64,000 bases of DNA from Pyxicephalus adspersus (Eukaryota > Chordata > Amphibia > Anura > Pyxicephalidae), in contig NC_092866.1 in assembly GCF_032062135.1 (NCBI RefSeq), forward strand, positions 21,023,407 to 21,087,406, given 5' to 3'. Below are positions 10,853-24,300 of the stretch, piece after piece. The number at the start of each line of letters is the position of its first letter. Position 1 is the first letter of the stretch. The notes beneath the pieces were generated by a model. The model had not been told where the DNA came from. It saw only the letters and a list, made by a program, of their open reading frames with translations, and made no database searches. A program made the position numbers and the translations under genes.

Positions 10853-13800
10853 AAGACTGCCCTTTTCAGCACAATCAAAGATGTACATTTGCATTTGGAT
10901 ATAACTATGGTGTGTAACTATGAATTCCCAGTACTATGAAACATCCTTGACAATATGACTGATGGAGTATGTAAGAATGCCTACATGCTAAAAAAACACT
11001 TACTAATGTCCAGCGGTAGTTCTTCAGTGCCCAGGATGAACTTTTGTAGCTGGAATACAGAAAGGATTTTTTAGGCTGTTGGCATAAAAACAAATGACCC
11101 TCAATCTCTGGAACTACAATACAGTTTTCTATTGACTTTTTCTTACAAACATAAAGGTTCCAGAACAGAAGAACAAATATGCACTCTACTCTGCACCTTC
11201 CATCTTTGTTTTTAAGGTTGTTTTTAAAGATTGACGGCACCCAATACAGATCCTCTTTAGGCACTTTTTTAAAATTGATTTTAAGATTTTATTTTCTTCT
11301 TTTAGGGCTAATGCTGCTAAACTGTTTTGTATATTCGCATACTACTCTGACCATGTAACCATTCTTGATGCGCATTTATTTTTTTTATTCTCAGTGTCTT
11401 GCTCTTGTTCTGATCATCCTTAAGCTGCTCAATAAAACAGCAGTCAAGTCCATGGTTGACCTTGCCAGAGGCTTTATCACCAATATAATGTTGCACATAC
11501 ATATGGCTTGCGTGTCTGTAAAACACGTAGGAGTGGTTGTGTGATATGTTAACATTGCCTTGAAAGCAAGTTGTGTCCACCTCTAAAAGACAAGCTTGAT
11601 TTTGGTTTTTTTGAAGCTGTCATATGCTTATTGACACATGTGTGTATTTATAGTTAGCAGACTTTCTGGCAAACAAATATGACTAAGTTATCTAGTTTTT
11701 CTGAAAGCAACCACTTCACTCTGTGTACTAAATACTTCCCAGTGCACATTTTTTCATGGCCATTCCTGCATATACCTTGTGCAGAAAGGTTGATTTCTGT
11801 ACACTTTTAGACACAACTAGCACAGACAACTATCACTGAATTGACAATGATTGACAGAGTAGACACCTGCACCTGCACACCTAATGAGTTTTAGAATCTT
11901 ACACATGCAACATCAGGTAACAAGACACTGGCAGATCTTATTGCAGGGCGCCAGTGGTAAGTAGCATGTGAATAGAGGGAATCAGAGCAAGTGACTATGA
12001 TTCTGGTAATTAGTTTATACTGGGAGTAATATAGGTATTATGGTGGTGTCCTGGCACTCGTGCAAAATATAGTAAGCAAGGTTGTGTGTGAACCCTAAAT
12101 TTATTTCACAATATACTTGACATAACTGATACTAATTTCTTGAGCATTTTTTTTATTTGATCTGTTGCAAAGCTTTTCACCTGGAGATCCTTCCTTAGCC
12201 ACTGACTTTCAGTTAGCAAAAGCATTATCAACATGCCATTCGGGGTCTTTTATTTGGCTGAAGGATTGCCTATCTGATAGCAAGTGCACATGACACTCTG
12301 ACAACGCTGCTGCCAGTTTTTTTATGACTGTGGCTTGGCTTGTTACTATGCAGCAATATAGCAGAATCTCCATCCATGTAAAAAGTGTTAGATTCTTCTA
12401 AGAGAAATATATACTATGAAACATGATGCCAGACATACCAAAAATAGATTTTGGGCTTACATTCGCTTTAAAGAAATTACCCTCACAAGTACACTTTAGA
12501 TGCCTCTGACATTTGAGTGCCTCTAAGTTAAGTGCCCCTCAATGTGTGTACAGAAATAATTTCTACAACCTATATATCTGCATTCATGGTTTATTCATAC
12601 CCTGCAAACACATTTTGGTGTGCTCTTCTCTTAAAATAAAAAAAAATAAAAGGTGAGTATTTACAGTGATGGACAACACAGTAGATTATTGCTCTTTAGA
12701 TATTTGTGCACATATAACCTTCATACACATATCACGTTGTCACACCAGCCTTGTGAAGTCACGCCAAGCTCAGATGCTCTAATACAGCATGGCTTCTAGC
12801 TGAGGGGGCACTTGCTGTCACTGTGTTCCAAAGCTTTATAGCTTCAATATAAGATGTATTGTACACCTTGTATGAGCTGAGCTTCCTTATATGCCTTGCT
12901 TTATTTGTTCCTAAATATTTATCTGAATGCATAAAGTGAATCTCTAAGCATTGTACATAAAAGCCCCTGCAAAGCCTATTATATGTAACTGGAAAAAAGC
13001 AGCTTTTTAGCATTCTCTCTGCCAAGTGGAAAGCTTTGAAAATCTCCTGCTGAGAGTTTTTGGCATTTAATCTCATAACCTAGTTGGTTCTTATGGGGTA
13101 GCTGAATGCACTTTGTTTTCTCTGCCTAGTGAAGTAAGGGGAATTGCAGCATCATGACTACTCTTTAAGCCAACCTGTCAGCCCCACATACACTGGCTGC
13201 CAGCCGTGCCCCATGTTAGTATACAGGGCTCTTGGATACCCCAGCACACCAGCCAGTGTGTAAAGGCCCTATTATAAGTTTAATTCTCTTGTGCTTGCAT
13301 TTTCCTATATTTTTATTTTTTTTTTTCTTTTGGTTATAAATATTGTTTCTGAAACCCTTTGTCACTGTACGCTAATATCAACCATTTTATATTCATTTTG
13401 TTGACTGATAAGTGTTTCTGAAATATGCAATTTGCAATCTAATTATGAATTCAGATTGTAACTTTTTCTAGTCTACTATTGCCTAGAAGAGTCAGAGCTG
13501 TATGCATTGTACATGGTCATTGGTGCAAATGGCTGGTTTATCTGTATAATTCTTATCTTCCTATAGAACCTGTTAGTGGCAAAGTCACATTTGTTTTTTC
13601 TTGCACACAGCAGATAAATCTTCGTCTTTGACTGAAATATCAGTCGTGGGAAGACTGTCAAGTTACAGGGGTATACTGTCCAGAAAAGAAATGTGCTTGC
13701 TTTACTCAAAGCAGCCTTATAGACATTTTGCTTTATTTTCATCCCATTGGTACCGGTGTTGGTCAGCCTGCCATGCAAGCTCCTTCATTTTTCTGTTGTG

Positions 13801-14454
13801 TATGTGAAGAACCTGATAGGCAAACCAGCAGACCACTTAAAAGCGAGCACCTGTCAGGCTGCTATATGCAACAGGCAGTGCTGTTAGTGGTAGGATTTCC
13901 AGGTAAGAAACAGAATAAAAAATAAATACTCTATATAGTGAGGCAAAATGCCAGACATTCTGAATATTACATTTATAGTGACCAACACATCAGACCTAAA
14001 CCATGCAATCACTTTCCAACCATTTGTTTTTGAATCCTAGTGTACCTGTAGGTAGGTAGCAATGCTAATAATTGTTACGTGACTGCACATACATACAGGT
14101 GCATCAGTATGGCCTCCTCTTCCATGGCAGTTAGTTCTGAGAATGATTCAGATAAATCTACATTAGTTAGATAGTGCAGTATTTGTAGAGAAACCCAGGA
14201 ATGTTACCATGTCTGCGATCATAAATGATTTCATAGTTTTGTGGTGCGGAGCATTCCTCACTGGCACACTAAAATAATGAACCATATTTCAGCAGAATAC
14301 CTCCTGCAGATATGCTCATTCTTGCACCTTTTGCTAATGATAATTCATGATCAGTTTACCCTGTATAATAGAGTGATTTGTTTTAAAGGTAAAATTTTAT
14401 TTTTCTACTAATGTTTCTTATTCTGGTGTTTAATGTGTTTATATAATCAATAAA
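10853..14454 (+). other. Probable long 3'UTR of TMEM170A
   Basis: The stretch after the TMEM170A stop has no convincing ORF, and I recognise no transposon in it, whereas hAT, SINE and MITE copies crowd both sides; the first (a foldback MITE) begins at 14561. AATAAA signals lie at 11431-11436 and at 14449-14454, the second followed by a T-rich, GT-containing stretch. Purifying selection against insertions in a long 3'UTR would explain the clean interval. Transcript extent is inferred only; an early poly(A) site at 11.43 kb would shorten it. Confidence 0.45.
14449..14454 (+). terminator. Candidate distal poly(A) signal of TMEM170A
   Basis: AATAAA followed within 30 bases by a T-rich, GT-containing stretch, just before the first recognisable repeat after the gene. 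An alternative proximal AATAAA is at 11431-11436. Confidence 0.4.
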
Positions 14455-14560
14455 AGGTTTGAGTAATATAAATGTGTTTTATTATTTTCACTTACATTTT
14501 CTGGATTGGTCCTATTGCTTGGCTCCTCATGCTCGGTCATCTTAACATCATTACACATTA

Positions 14561-14750
14561 GGCCTGATTAATTAAAGCTCCCCAAGACTGGAAAAGACTA
14601 TCATCAGATGAACCTGGTCCACCAAACCTGGAATGGATTTCTTAATATAATTTCATATTTGTCAAATGTTTTAAATCCTTAACCAAATCCATTTCAGGTT
14701 GGCTGCATCACCCAGGTTCTGTCATGATAGCCTTTTCTTCTCCAGTCTTT
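14561..14750. mobile_element. Foldback MITE
   Basis: One arm reads ggcctgattaattaaagctc...cctggt...aacctggaatggattt; the other returns as aaatccatttcaggtt...acccaggtt...tctccagtctt. The two halves are inverted and would form a long stem. Copies at 21172-21391 and 59220-59405. Confidence 0.6.
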
Positions 14751-15045
14751 GAGTGTGTGCAGGGCACTGTGGGAGGGATAAGGGTCTGTGACGACCACTG
14801 CCCTTAATATCTCCAGTATTCTCGATTGAATGATGCTGGGTGTCTATCAAACCTAAAAGAGGGATGACATCCTGTGGCGAAAGCAAGGTACTGCAGTTGA
14901 TCTAAAGCCAAAGTAGGCTTAGCCTGTTTGCACTTCTGACACACTTACCTTCCAAAGCCCTCCCATGATGCTGCATCTTTGCTTCTGTACATCGCCCATG
15001 CTTCTATCTTCTCACAGTATTCCAGGTCTTCTCAACAGGCTAGGC

Positions 15046-15115
15046 CAATGGTCGCCAACCTTTCTCAGACCTCACGGACCACTAAATTCATCATTTTAAA
15101 TCTCGTGGACCATTA
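15046..15115. mobile_element. Left end of a hAT element, rest unclear
   Basis: CAATGGTCGCCAACC followed by cacggaccactaaat matches the family of 4067 and 8344, but no right end could be recognised in the following 300 bases. Confidence 0.45.
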
Positions 15116-16093
15116 TTATGAATTTTTTAAAAAAGATAAATACATTTGTAAAATAATGATCTTCCTAATGGTGCCCAACGAGGACTGTGGAGGCTCTGAT
15201 TCATTGATCAGCACACTGTTAAGTGAGGTATTATTATTGTTACTATTATCATTAGTTGCAGTAACTTTAGTATTACTAAAGAAATGCAAAACATTTATTT
15301 GCTTTTTTTTTTTTTTTTTACTCATTATGGGTTTATTTCATTTGACTCTAAGACCAAACAGGAAATGATAGTTATCAAAGTCAAACTATTTGATGCCAAA
15401 AAATATAACAAGTAAAGAAAATACAGTTAAGGTCATACTTACCTAAAAGAGCATCTGAGAAAAAAAGAAATCTGATAAGAATCGGTATTGGCAGAGCGGG
15501 GTGACTGTTGTAATGATGAAAACAATACTGAAGCGTAAGGCTCGGCAATTGTTGCCTCATACAACTTAACACTACACTGACGTCACGCTGCTCCTCTCTT
15601 GTTTTTCCGTCTCTAGTACAGTTTGTGAATTTATTGCAACATAAAGGTGAAATTGTCATTCAGAATAAAAGAATGTATTGTAATATTATTTTTGTTTTAT
15701 TATTAATATTATTATTTATTAAAACATCAAAATTGCAAATAATGTCCAGGGCACTCTACAGCACAAAATCATGCCAAAGGCTGTACTGTGATTTGCACAA
15801 ATGCTACTGTGTACAGAAAACTAAATAATGCTCACAGGCCAGAAGGAAGCATTTATGGCACAAGAGATACAAAGTTGCTTCTGTGTGTCAGTCCTTTAGT
15901 TCCATTGTAAATTAAGGACAGTCAAGTTTTAAAGGTATACTGTATAGGGGACACAACCTACCAGTGCATCAGTTCATTTAACTCCATTTAGTCAGCAATC
16001 TAGAGATTCTGGAATGTCTGGGATTTTGGAGCACCTTTCTTACTTCCAAAATGTCTGATATGAAAAATGTTTGGACCAATGCAGGCTAGTACT

Positions 16094-17214
16094 ACCGTGT
16101 TTCCCCGATTTTAGGACATCCCCATTAAGTAAGCCACCCCCGATTTTAAAAAAAAATAATTAAAATAAGACACTCACCTGTTTATAAGACAGCTCCGGGT
16201 ATCTGATCCTGCGTGTGTGTCTNNNNNNNNNNNNNNNNNNNNNNNNNNNNNNNNNNNNNNNNNNNNNNNNNNNNNNNNNNNNNNNNNNNNNNNNNNNNNN
16301 NNNNNNNNNNNNNNNNNNNNNNNNNNNNNNNNNNNNNNNNNNNNNNNNNNNNNNNNNNNNNNNNNNNNNNNNNNNNNNNNNNNNNNNNNNNNNNNNNNNN
16401 NNNNNNNNNNNNNNNNNNNNNNNNNNNNNNNNNNNNNNNNNNNNNNNNNNNNNNNNNNNNNNNNNNNNNNNNNNNNNNNNNNNNNNNNNNNNNNNNNNNN
16501 NNNNNNNNNNNNNNNNNNNNNNNNNNNNNNNNNNNNNNNNNNNNNNNNNNNNNNNNNNNNNNNNNNNNNNNNNNNNNNNNNNNNNNNNNNNNNNNNNNNN
16601 NNNNNNNNNNNNNNNNNNNNNNNNNNNNNNNNNNNNNNNNNNNNNNNNNNNNNNNNNNNNNNNNNNNNNNNNNNNNNNNNNNNNNNNNNNNNNNNNNNNN
16701 NNNNNNNNNNNNNNNNNNNNNNNNNNNNNNNNNNNNNNNNNNNNNNNNNNNNNNNNNNNNNNNNNNNNNNNNNNNNNNNNNNNNNNNNNNNNNNNNNNNN
16801 NNNNNNNNNNNNNNNNNNNNNNNNNNNNNNNNNNNNNNNNNNNNNNNNNNNNNNNNNNNNNNNNNNNNNNNNNNNNNNNNNNNNNNNNNNNNNNNNNNNN
16901 NNNNNNNNNNNNNNNNNNNNNNNNNNNNNNNNNNNNNNNNNNNNNNNNNNNNNNNNNNNNNNNNNNNNNNNNNNNNNNNNNNNNNNNNNNNNNNNNNNNN
17001 NNNNNNNNNNNNNNNNNNNNNNNNNNNNNNNNNNNNNNNNNNNNNNNAGGGGACAATCAATGGAACATGAGTGATCATGAGTGACTTTCAACAATAAATG
17101 TGTACTGTAGTCTTCTTCATGGAAAAATAAGACATACCCTGAAAATAGGACCCAGGGCATATTTTGGCATTTCAAAAAAATATAAGAGAGTGCCTTATAA
17201 TCGGGGAAACAGGG
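16094..17214. mobile_element. DNA transposon with TTTCCCCGATT terminal inverted repeats, interior lost in an assembly gap
   Basis: The left end reads ACCGTGTTTCCCCGATTTTA and the right end, reverse-complemented, ACCCTGTTTCCCCGATTATA. Subterminal ataagac motifs also pair. No clear target duplication was seen, so the superfamily is not assigned. The gap 16223-17047 lies wholly inside it. Confidence 0.6.
16223..17047. other. Assembly gap (825 N)
   Basis: An uninterrupted run of N. The true length is unknown. Apparent ORFs across it are artefacts. Confidence 1.
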
Positions 17215-18148
17215 TACATAGGTGCAGGTAAACCTAAAATGGATTTGTACAGCCATATTCCAAGGTGTATGACTTTACATAGCATCTTCAAATATTTTTG
17301 TATAAGCTGAACTAGGGTCAGTTTTTTGTAAGTACCTTCAAGTTTTTCCCCCTGTGACATAACTACAAGGTCTGCAAGAGATCCATTTTAGTGTAAAGGC
17401 AACCCTTTAGTTTTCTTTTACAGAAAACAGAAGAGTCTTTTCCTATGTGTTAACACTAAACTCTGGGCAAACCTAAAATGTTCTCAATACAATCCTCCTA
17501 TTCTGAGCACATTTACCAAACATTTTTCACTAACCTTTAAAAGTTCTCTGCCACTGCTCAATTAATACAAACCTTTGCTTTGTATTGTCTGTGCTTATCA
17601 TAGCACAAGAAGTAAATTCTTGTACTATGACTCATTGAACTGCTTTGTGACTACATGGAGTTTAAGTTTATCAGAAACTTCTGTGAATAAACGCCATGGC
17701 AGCAGAATAGTACATTTCTGCAAGGACGGGACTTTTTAAGGTCATACCACTGGCTCTCACACACCGTTTTAGCATTCAGGCATTCTTGAACCAGCAGTGT
17801 TTGCATTCAGAAACACCCATACATATGAAGCTGAGATCAAATGATTGGCAGGCAGAAAACAAAGGGGAAGGCCAGGACCATACAGTTAGGGAGACATGGG
17901 CTTGGTAATCTTTGAAGTCTATCAACCTGGAAGTAGGGTGGGCTTAAGATATCCGCTGCCACTGATACTGCTTGTTGTGTAGAGGTCGGAGTGTGCAAGG
18001 AAATGAGACTAATCACTTTCAGCCTTGCAGAGGACTGTAAAGAAGTGGCCAAAAAGAATTTTATTTAAAATTCACATTTTTATATCCATGACCCTGCTAT
18101 TTTTTTTAATGTTTAACAAAGGTTTGGGTATGCCAGGTAAGTTAGTCT

Positions 18149-18154
18149 TTTTAT
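18149..18154 (-). terminator. Candidate poly(A) signal of SDR copy A
   Basis: AATAAA on the minus strand about 195 bp past the stop codon at 18348. A second AATAAA lies near 18060-18065. No other signal is closer to the stop. Confidence 0.35.
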
Positions 18155-18347
18155 TATTTGGACTTGGATAAGGATTTATCACGTTACAGATGTTATTTGT
18201 GCACAGATATAAACATTTCCTAAGGATTTACAATCTTTTCCTTACAGTCCTAAATATTCCATCATTAAGTGCAATGTACAAAAATCTCTTGTATGAATAC
18301 ATTTTATAAGCAATCACTTATTCCAGAAAATATAATTCAGACTGCGA

Positions 18348-21300
18348 TCACCATGGAATAGTTTTCCCTTGCCAGTCCACAAAAGTGCCACTTTGTTCGT
18401 CGCTCAAGGAATAGATGATTTTCATCATAGCGCCAACACTGTCTTCTGTTGTGAGTGGTGCCTGGGTAATATACAGAAACACACACACTGTGTTTACAAG
18501 TAAATAATACATATACTTTACATACATGCCTCTTGTTGGTCTTTATTTCTAAATTCATTTTTGTAGATAACAGTGATCAGAATGTTGGAATTCATCAATT
18601 AAATTACAAATAGGAAGTCAATATTTCAAGAAGCCTGTAATGACAGGAGTATGTAGGCTGCCTTTGCTAACTTCTCTTTAATATTGTAATTTACTTGCAG
18701 ATCGAATCTTGAATGAACATAAAGTTCTGGGGTTTTGACTCCACTGACTGCAGATGTGTTTCGCTTCATTGACTCGAAATATTGAAACCAGTGCCACCCG
18801 GGGAACTCGGCAGTAGCTACCTATATCTACAGGTTTTCTTTATACCTTACCTGATCAGTTCCCATGTCTGTCTTCACCCATCCTGGATGTATGGCAATTG
18901 AAATGATACCATCTTGCTTGTACCCCACTGCATGGCATCTTGAGAGAATGTTTAGAGCTGCCTACATTAGAGATAAAAAGCATAATAGAGTTAGGTCTTG
19001 GGTGACTGAAATTGATCTGTGTTCGACTTTTACATTTAGCATAACTCAGTCAGAGCTGCTTTGACACGCTAAGGAGTTCAATTGAAACAGCTTATGCCCA
19101 GCTTCTCCAGACACTGCAAAATGGATGAGAATTTTATCAAGTTTGGCTGAGCTTATAGGTGTTAAGTCTCAAGGCATTACCAGAGAAAGTAGTCCTCTGA
19201 ATGACTTACCTGACAGCCTTCCCGAACTCTGATAAACAGCACTTGGTGTGTGGTGGTTGGAGCAAGGGGAATGACAGCAACATCACAATAATGCTTTCTA
19301 ACCCCTTAAAATATTAGATGAGAAAATCATTCTATGTAGTCCATAAATCTATGAACAATTGCAGATAGTAAGTACTGTCACCAAGACTGATAATACTTTG
19401 CTGCCACTGTTTATTTCTTGCGCAGTTGGAAGAAGTTTGTGAAGAGCAAACTGGGTAAACTCCCATTGTCCCAGTGTCATTCTCATCAGAGTTTTTCTTT
19501 TACCCCTCCTCATTCTTAATTACCACTTCGGCCCACAGACTTCTTACATTGTGCTTACCTAGGAGGTTAGTGGCCTAGTGTTTTTTTCTTATTCAAGGTA
19601 TTAGTTACTCCATTCTTGTGAGAATGTGTATTGGAATCTTGATTAAAACTTCTGAAATCAACATTTCTCTTGTGGCTCTCTATCAAAAGCCAGGAACTCA
19701 CAAGATAAATAAATCTAGTTGGGGACACAAACAGCTGTTTGAACATTCTATATCGTTAAGTATGGATTAAGCATCACAGCATACTTACATACAGTATAAA
19801 TGATCACAACATTATTTCTAGAGCAGGGGTGTCAAACTCAAATACACAGTGGGCCAAATTAAAAACATAGACAAAGTTGTGGGCCAAACTTGAAACTGAA
19901 ATAGCACCGCTACTACAATTCCCTGCGTCTATAATACAGTCCGATGCGGGGCCACGCATAGGCAGAGAGGGCGCTGGCCTAAAGACGCGAGTGATGCTGG
20001 GAATTGTAGTAGCGGCGCTATTTCAATGCAGCAGCAGGTCACCTGCAATTCATATTTAGGATTCTTTTGGGGGCCAAAAAAAGGACGTTACTGGCCAGAT
20101 TTGGGCCGTGGGCCAGAGTTTGACACTCCCTGTACTACAGCATGCATGGCATAGAACCCTATGGCATATTCACTCCCCTACCTTACTGCAGCGGTAAGAA
20201 ATAACTGGAAAATGATCAAAAAGGCTTGGAACATCTTCTAGAGACCCTAGCAATGCAGAGATGTGGACAATAGCTGATTTCCCAGTGCCTTCTGCTCTTT
20301 TCATCAGTCGGTGATATGCCTGCATAAAAGGACAAGAATAAAAAATTTATTTTAATGAAACTTATCAAATGAACACATTTTGAATGAAGTATATAATATT
20401 TCTAAAACATTGCCATTAATACAAAAAGCCTCATACCAAGTTATATGGCAGGCAAGTTTTTTTTTTTTTTTTTTTACAACAGATTAAAATTGCAATGTTA
20501 ATTGTGACTCATTTTTCAAGTATGGGATTATTAAAAAAGGCAACACAAATATGAAACATGCAACTGAATGGCTAATTACTAAATGAACGCTATTACTCCT
20601 AATAAAATATTATTGCATCAGATTACATTGGTTTTCCACACACTAAACCTAATGTTTACCCTTTGTTTTCATGTTGTATTGGATTGGAGTAGCGCATGGT
20701 TAATGTGGACATCTTACCTGAGGTTATGTAAACTGTCATTTATGACCCGTGTAAAATATTTGGATATAGGAGAAATAGGGCCATTTTATTTTGTGAAACC
20801 TATACATACCTTGTTGCAGCATAACAACCAAAATTATGACATCAACTTTGGTGAGTCTCTTTTTCAAATACACAATAGCAATTGGCTTCTCAACTTAATG
20901 ACCACAGTTGGGCTTAACAGCTGCAGCCAAGACATCAGAACATAATCTCTGATCCAGAGGTATACAATCATTGGGTAAGGGCCTACTGCAGTTGGCCCCT
21001 AAACTCTTTGTCGCCTGGTATAGCACCATGGCAGGTACTCTTGCTCTAACACATCCTCATCAGCTAACGCTTTTCTGCCTAAAAAACCTGGCAGTGCAGA
21101 TCACTCCCCTGGCAATTAGAATTCTTTAGAATGAGTTCAGCACTGACGTCCCAATCATAAAGCACATAAATGGCCTGATTTATTTAAGGCTCTTCAAGAC
21201 TGGAGAGGATACACTTCATCAGTGAACCTGGGTGATCCAAAAAAACTTGAATGGCTTTGGCCCAAGATTAAAAAACATTTGCTAACAAACGGCAAACGAC

Positions 21301-24300
21301 TTTAATCCATTTCAGGTTTGCTGTATTACCCATGTTCACTGATGAAAGTGTATTTTCTCCAGCCCTGAAGAGCTTTAATAAATCAGGACCAAAGCGTCTA
21401 TAACCAGCATGTATGGGAACGATGCAGAATATGAGGAAGGCTCTGATGGTCTGATTAGCCTCATGTTTTATTGCCAATTACATGTGACACTGTTATTATG
21501 AATGACATTCCCCTAAACATTCCCTGGTGAGAATCCCCTAGGTCCATGTGTTTCAATGACAGTAATTGCTTCTCACCAGGGAATATTTGAGGGAATGCCA
21601 GATCCCTTATTTTATAAATAGAGTTGTATATGTGTTCACCACATCCTGCATAAAGAACTGCAAAATATTTTGTAGGAACCTTCACCTGCCAGATATGCGT
21701 GATAGCTAATGGGATATTTTTAATAAAAAATAAAGCAAAGATCTGTCTCTCCTACTCCAAAATCTCCATATTGTACCCTTAGAATGTTAATGTAACCTAA
21801 TTGGTCAAAAATAAAGCTTTAAAGATGGTAGGGCCTATCAAATCCTTTTTATTTATAAAAATGTTGACTGTTCTCTTCGTCTGCTGATTGTTTTTCTTTT
21901 ATATAAATGCAATCATCACAAATGGAAACTTCTGGTTATGATTGATAACTAAATGTAATTGTCAAAAAGTTTGTTTAAAATCTACCTGGGTTACTAACAT
22001 TGGTCCCACTACGTTTATGTTATAGACGTTCAACATGTCCTCCGAAGTCTGGGACTCCAAATTGCTGTGAGTCAGAACTCCAGCATTGTTAATCAGCAGG
22101 TCCAGATGTTGTCCATTTAGATGTTTCTCCACTTCTTTTACAGATGCAGCAACACTTGAAGGACTGGTGACATCTACAGAGCAGCAGAAAGATACGCATG
22201 GTAAAGCTGACAGATACTGTAAATAATTGTGTGACTTATAAAATATAATGCTGCATATACTCATATTTTGAACATAAACAAAAAATAGCTAAATAGTTCA
22301 CTCATAGAAGAGCTAGAGCATCAAAATTATTCTATAAAATCAACTGATTCACCAGGGTGACCTATAAACTTTTGGTAAGTTGCCCAAAAAGTAGCCTTTG
22401 TTCTCAATATGTGTTCCTCTCACATTCTAAAAACATGCAGTTAAGTTAATTGGTTTCCCCCCAAATTGACCTTAGACTGTGTTAATGACAAATGAGTATG
22501 GTAGGGACATTAGATTGTAAGCCAATTTGAGGGACAGTTAGTGGCATGACTATAAACTTTGTAAAGCACTGCATATTAGGTTGGTGGTATATAAATACTG
22601 TGTGACAATATTTAACATGACAAGCTTCCCCAATCTCCCCTCTTCCTTACTGTTCAGTTCCGCATCAGAATAAATTGTGTTTTTCCAATTGGAAATATTT
22701 CTCATTAACTAATTGCAGGCAGTAACTGGAGCTCTAAGGAAGTCTCATACAGAAGTTTTTGGGCTACACATAGACCTAAGGTTACAATAAAGCTGAACTT
22801 TGGCCCTACCTTTAGACTTGTACAGTTGTACGGGCCCTTCTTCAATACTGATCGAACTGCCCAAACTTAAAATTACATTCACAAGAGCAAAGCTAGTTTC
22901 TTGGTTGGAAGATGTCCAGTATCATCTAGCCCTTTCCTCCGCTCATATGTACAGAACATGTCCATTCCACCAGTCATAGTCTACCTGCACTATATTGAGA
23001 AGCACAAAGACCCAGCGACAATGGTAAGGCTAACAGATACTGTAAATATTTGTGTGACTTATAAAATATAATGCTGCGTGTACTCGTATTCTGATTCAGT
23101 ACCCATCATTGAGTCTAAAATAAGGCATGTAATGGAAAAGTTTTAATTAAAACAAACATATTGAAAAAAGGAGTGTAAAGGGAATCTCAGGAAGGTGGAT
23201 TAAAAAAATTAAACATCAGCTCTACATTTTAGGACATCTTAAGATCAATTTCTCCCTATTTTTTCTTACTTTTCCTTTTACTATTATGTTCTTTCCTTTT
23301 TCTATACCATCCCTTCCTCATTGTTTTCATCAATGTTGTCTTCATACAAGTTCCTACAGTGTTACACACACTTCCCAGCAACAGAGATGGTGACATTGCA
23401 TTATTCTAATTGTTTTACATAAACTGTGTGTGCTATTTTAGATTTAAACAAGATTGCACTCAAGTATCTGATATATTAATTTCTATCATGTGATTTCTAC
23501 TTAAACATTTAAAATGAATCAAACAATATACAAAATAATATGAACTTTTATACCTAAGTACAGAGGAATTGGGTGATAGCCCTAGAGATGGTTCACCCCT
23601 TTATTCTGTTTGCCAACCCCCAATGTATTCAAATATGCGGAACAAACAAAAAAAGAAGTTTTTTTTTGGCAAATGTAGTGCAAAGATTTTTTTAATAAAA
23701 CAGGTGCTTGGAGTGCACTTATAACTAGATATAGTTCATCTAAAGCAGCGGTCACCAACCAGTGGTTTGCGAGAAAATTTTGGTGGTCCGCGGCTCTGGC
23801 TGGTATGCCCACCACTAGGTTCAGGAGAAGGACACCGCGGGGGGGGGGTGGGGGGCCAGCACTGTGGACCATGTCTCCCGTATGGATCGCAGGCTCAGGG
23901 CAGTGGGCAGAAGCTGTCTCTGGACACAACCCACCCACTCTCCCATCACAGGTCAGGGCGAGTTCTGGCATCATGACGTCACTATGGGGGAAGTTTCTTC
24001 ACCTTTGAGTGACACAAGGCTCCTCGCGCATGCGCGGTCCGGAGTCTGTGGTCCATGACGTCCAAAAGGTTGGCAACCACTGATCTATAGAATATCACTA
24101 ATCCTAATAATAAGAAGAAATCCACTATCAGCAGTGACATATCTTGACACACTGGATTGATGAGAACACCAAGAACAGTCTTGAGGCCTCAATACTTGGG
24201 TTTGATCACAAAACATGCCAATTTACATAAACCCTTAGGGACCACATAATAGGATCATAAAACTTACCTATTTGAACAAGTATAACATTTTGGTGTTTTT

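Noticed and set aside
16160..17256. Five long open frames of 285-360 residues
   Set aside because: They exist only because N was translated as X across the assembly gap.
23582..23974. 130-residue minus-strand open frame
   Set aside because: Covers a hAT MITE whose GC-rich core is open by chance in several frames.
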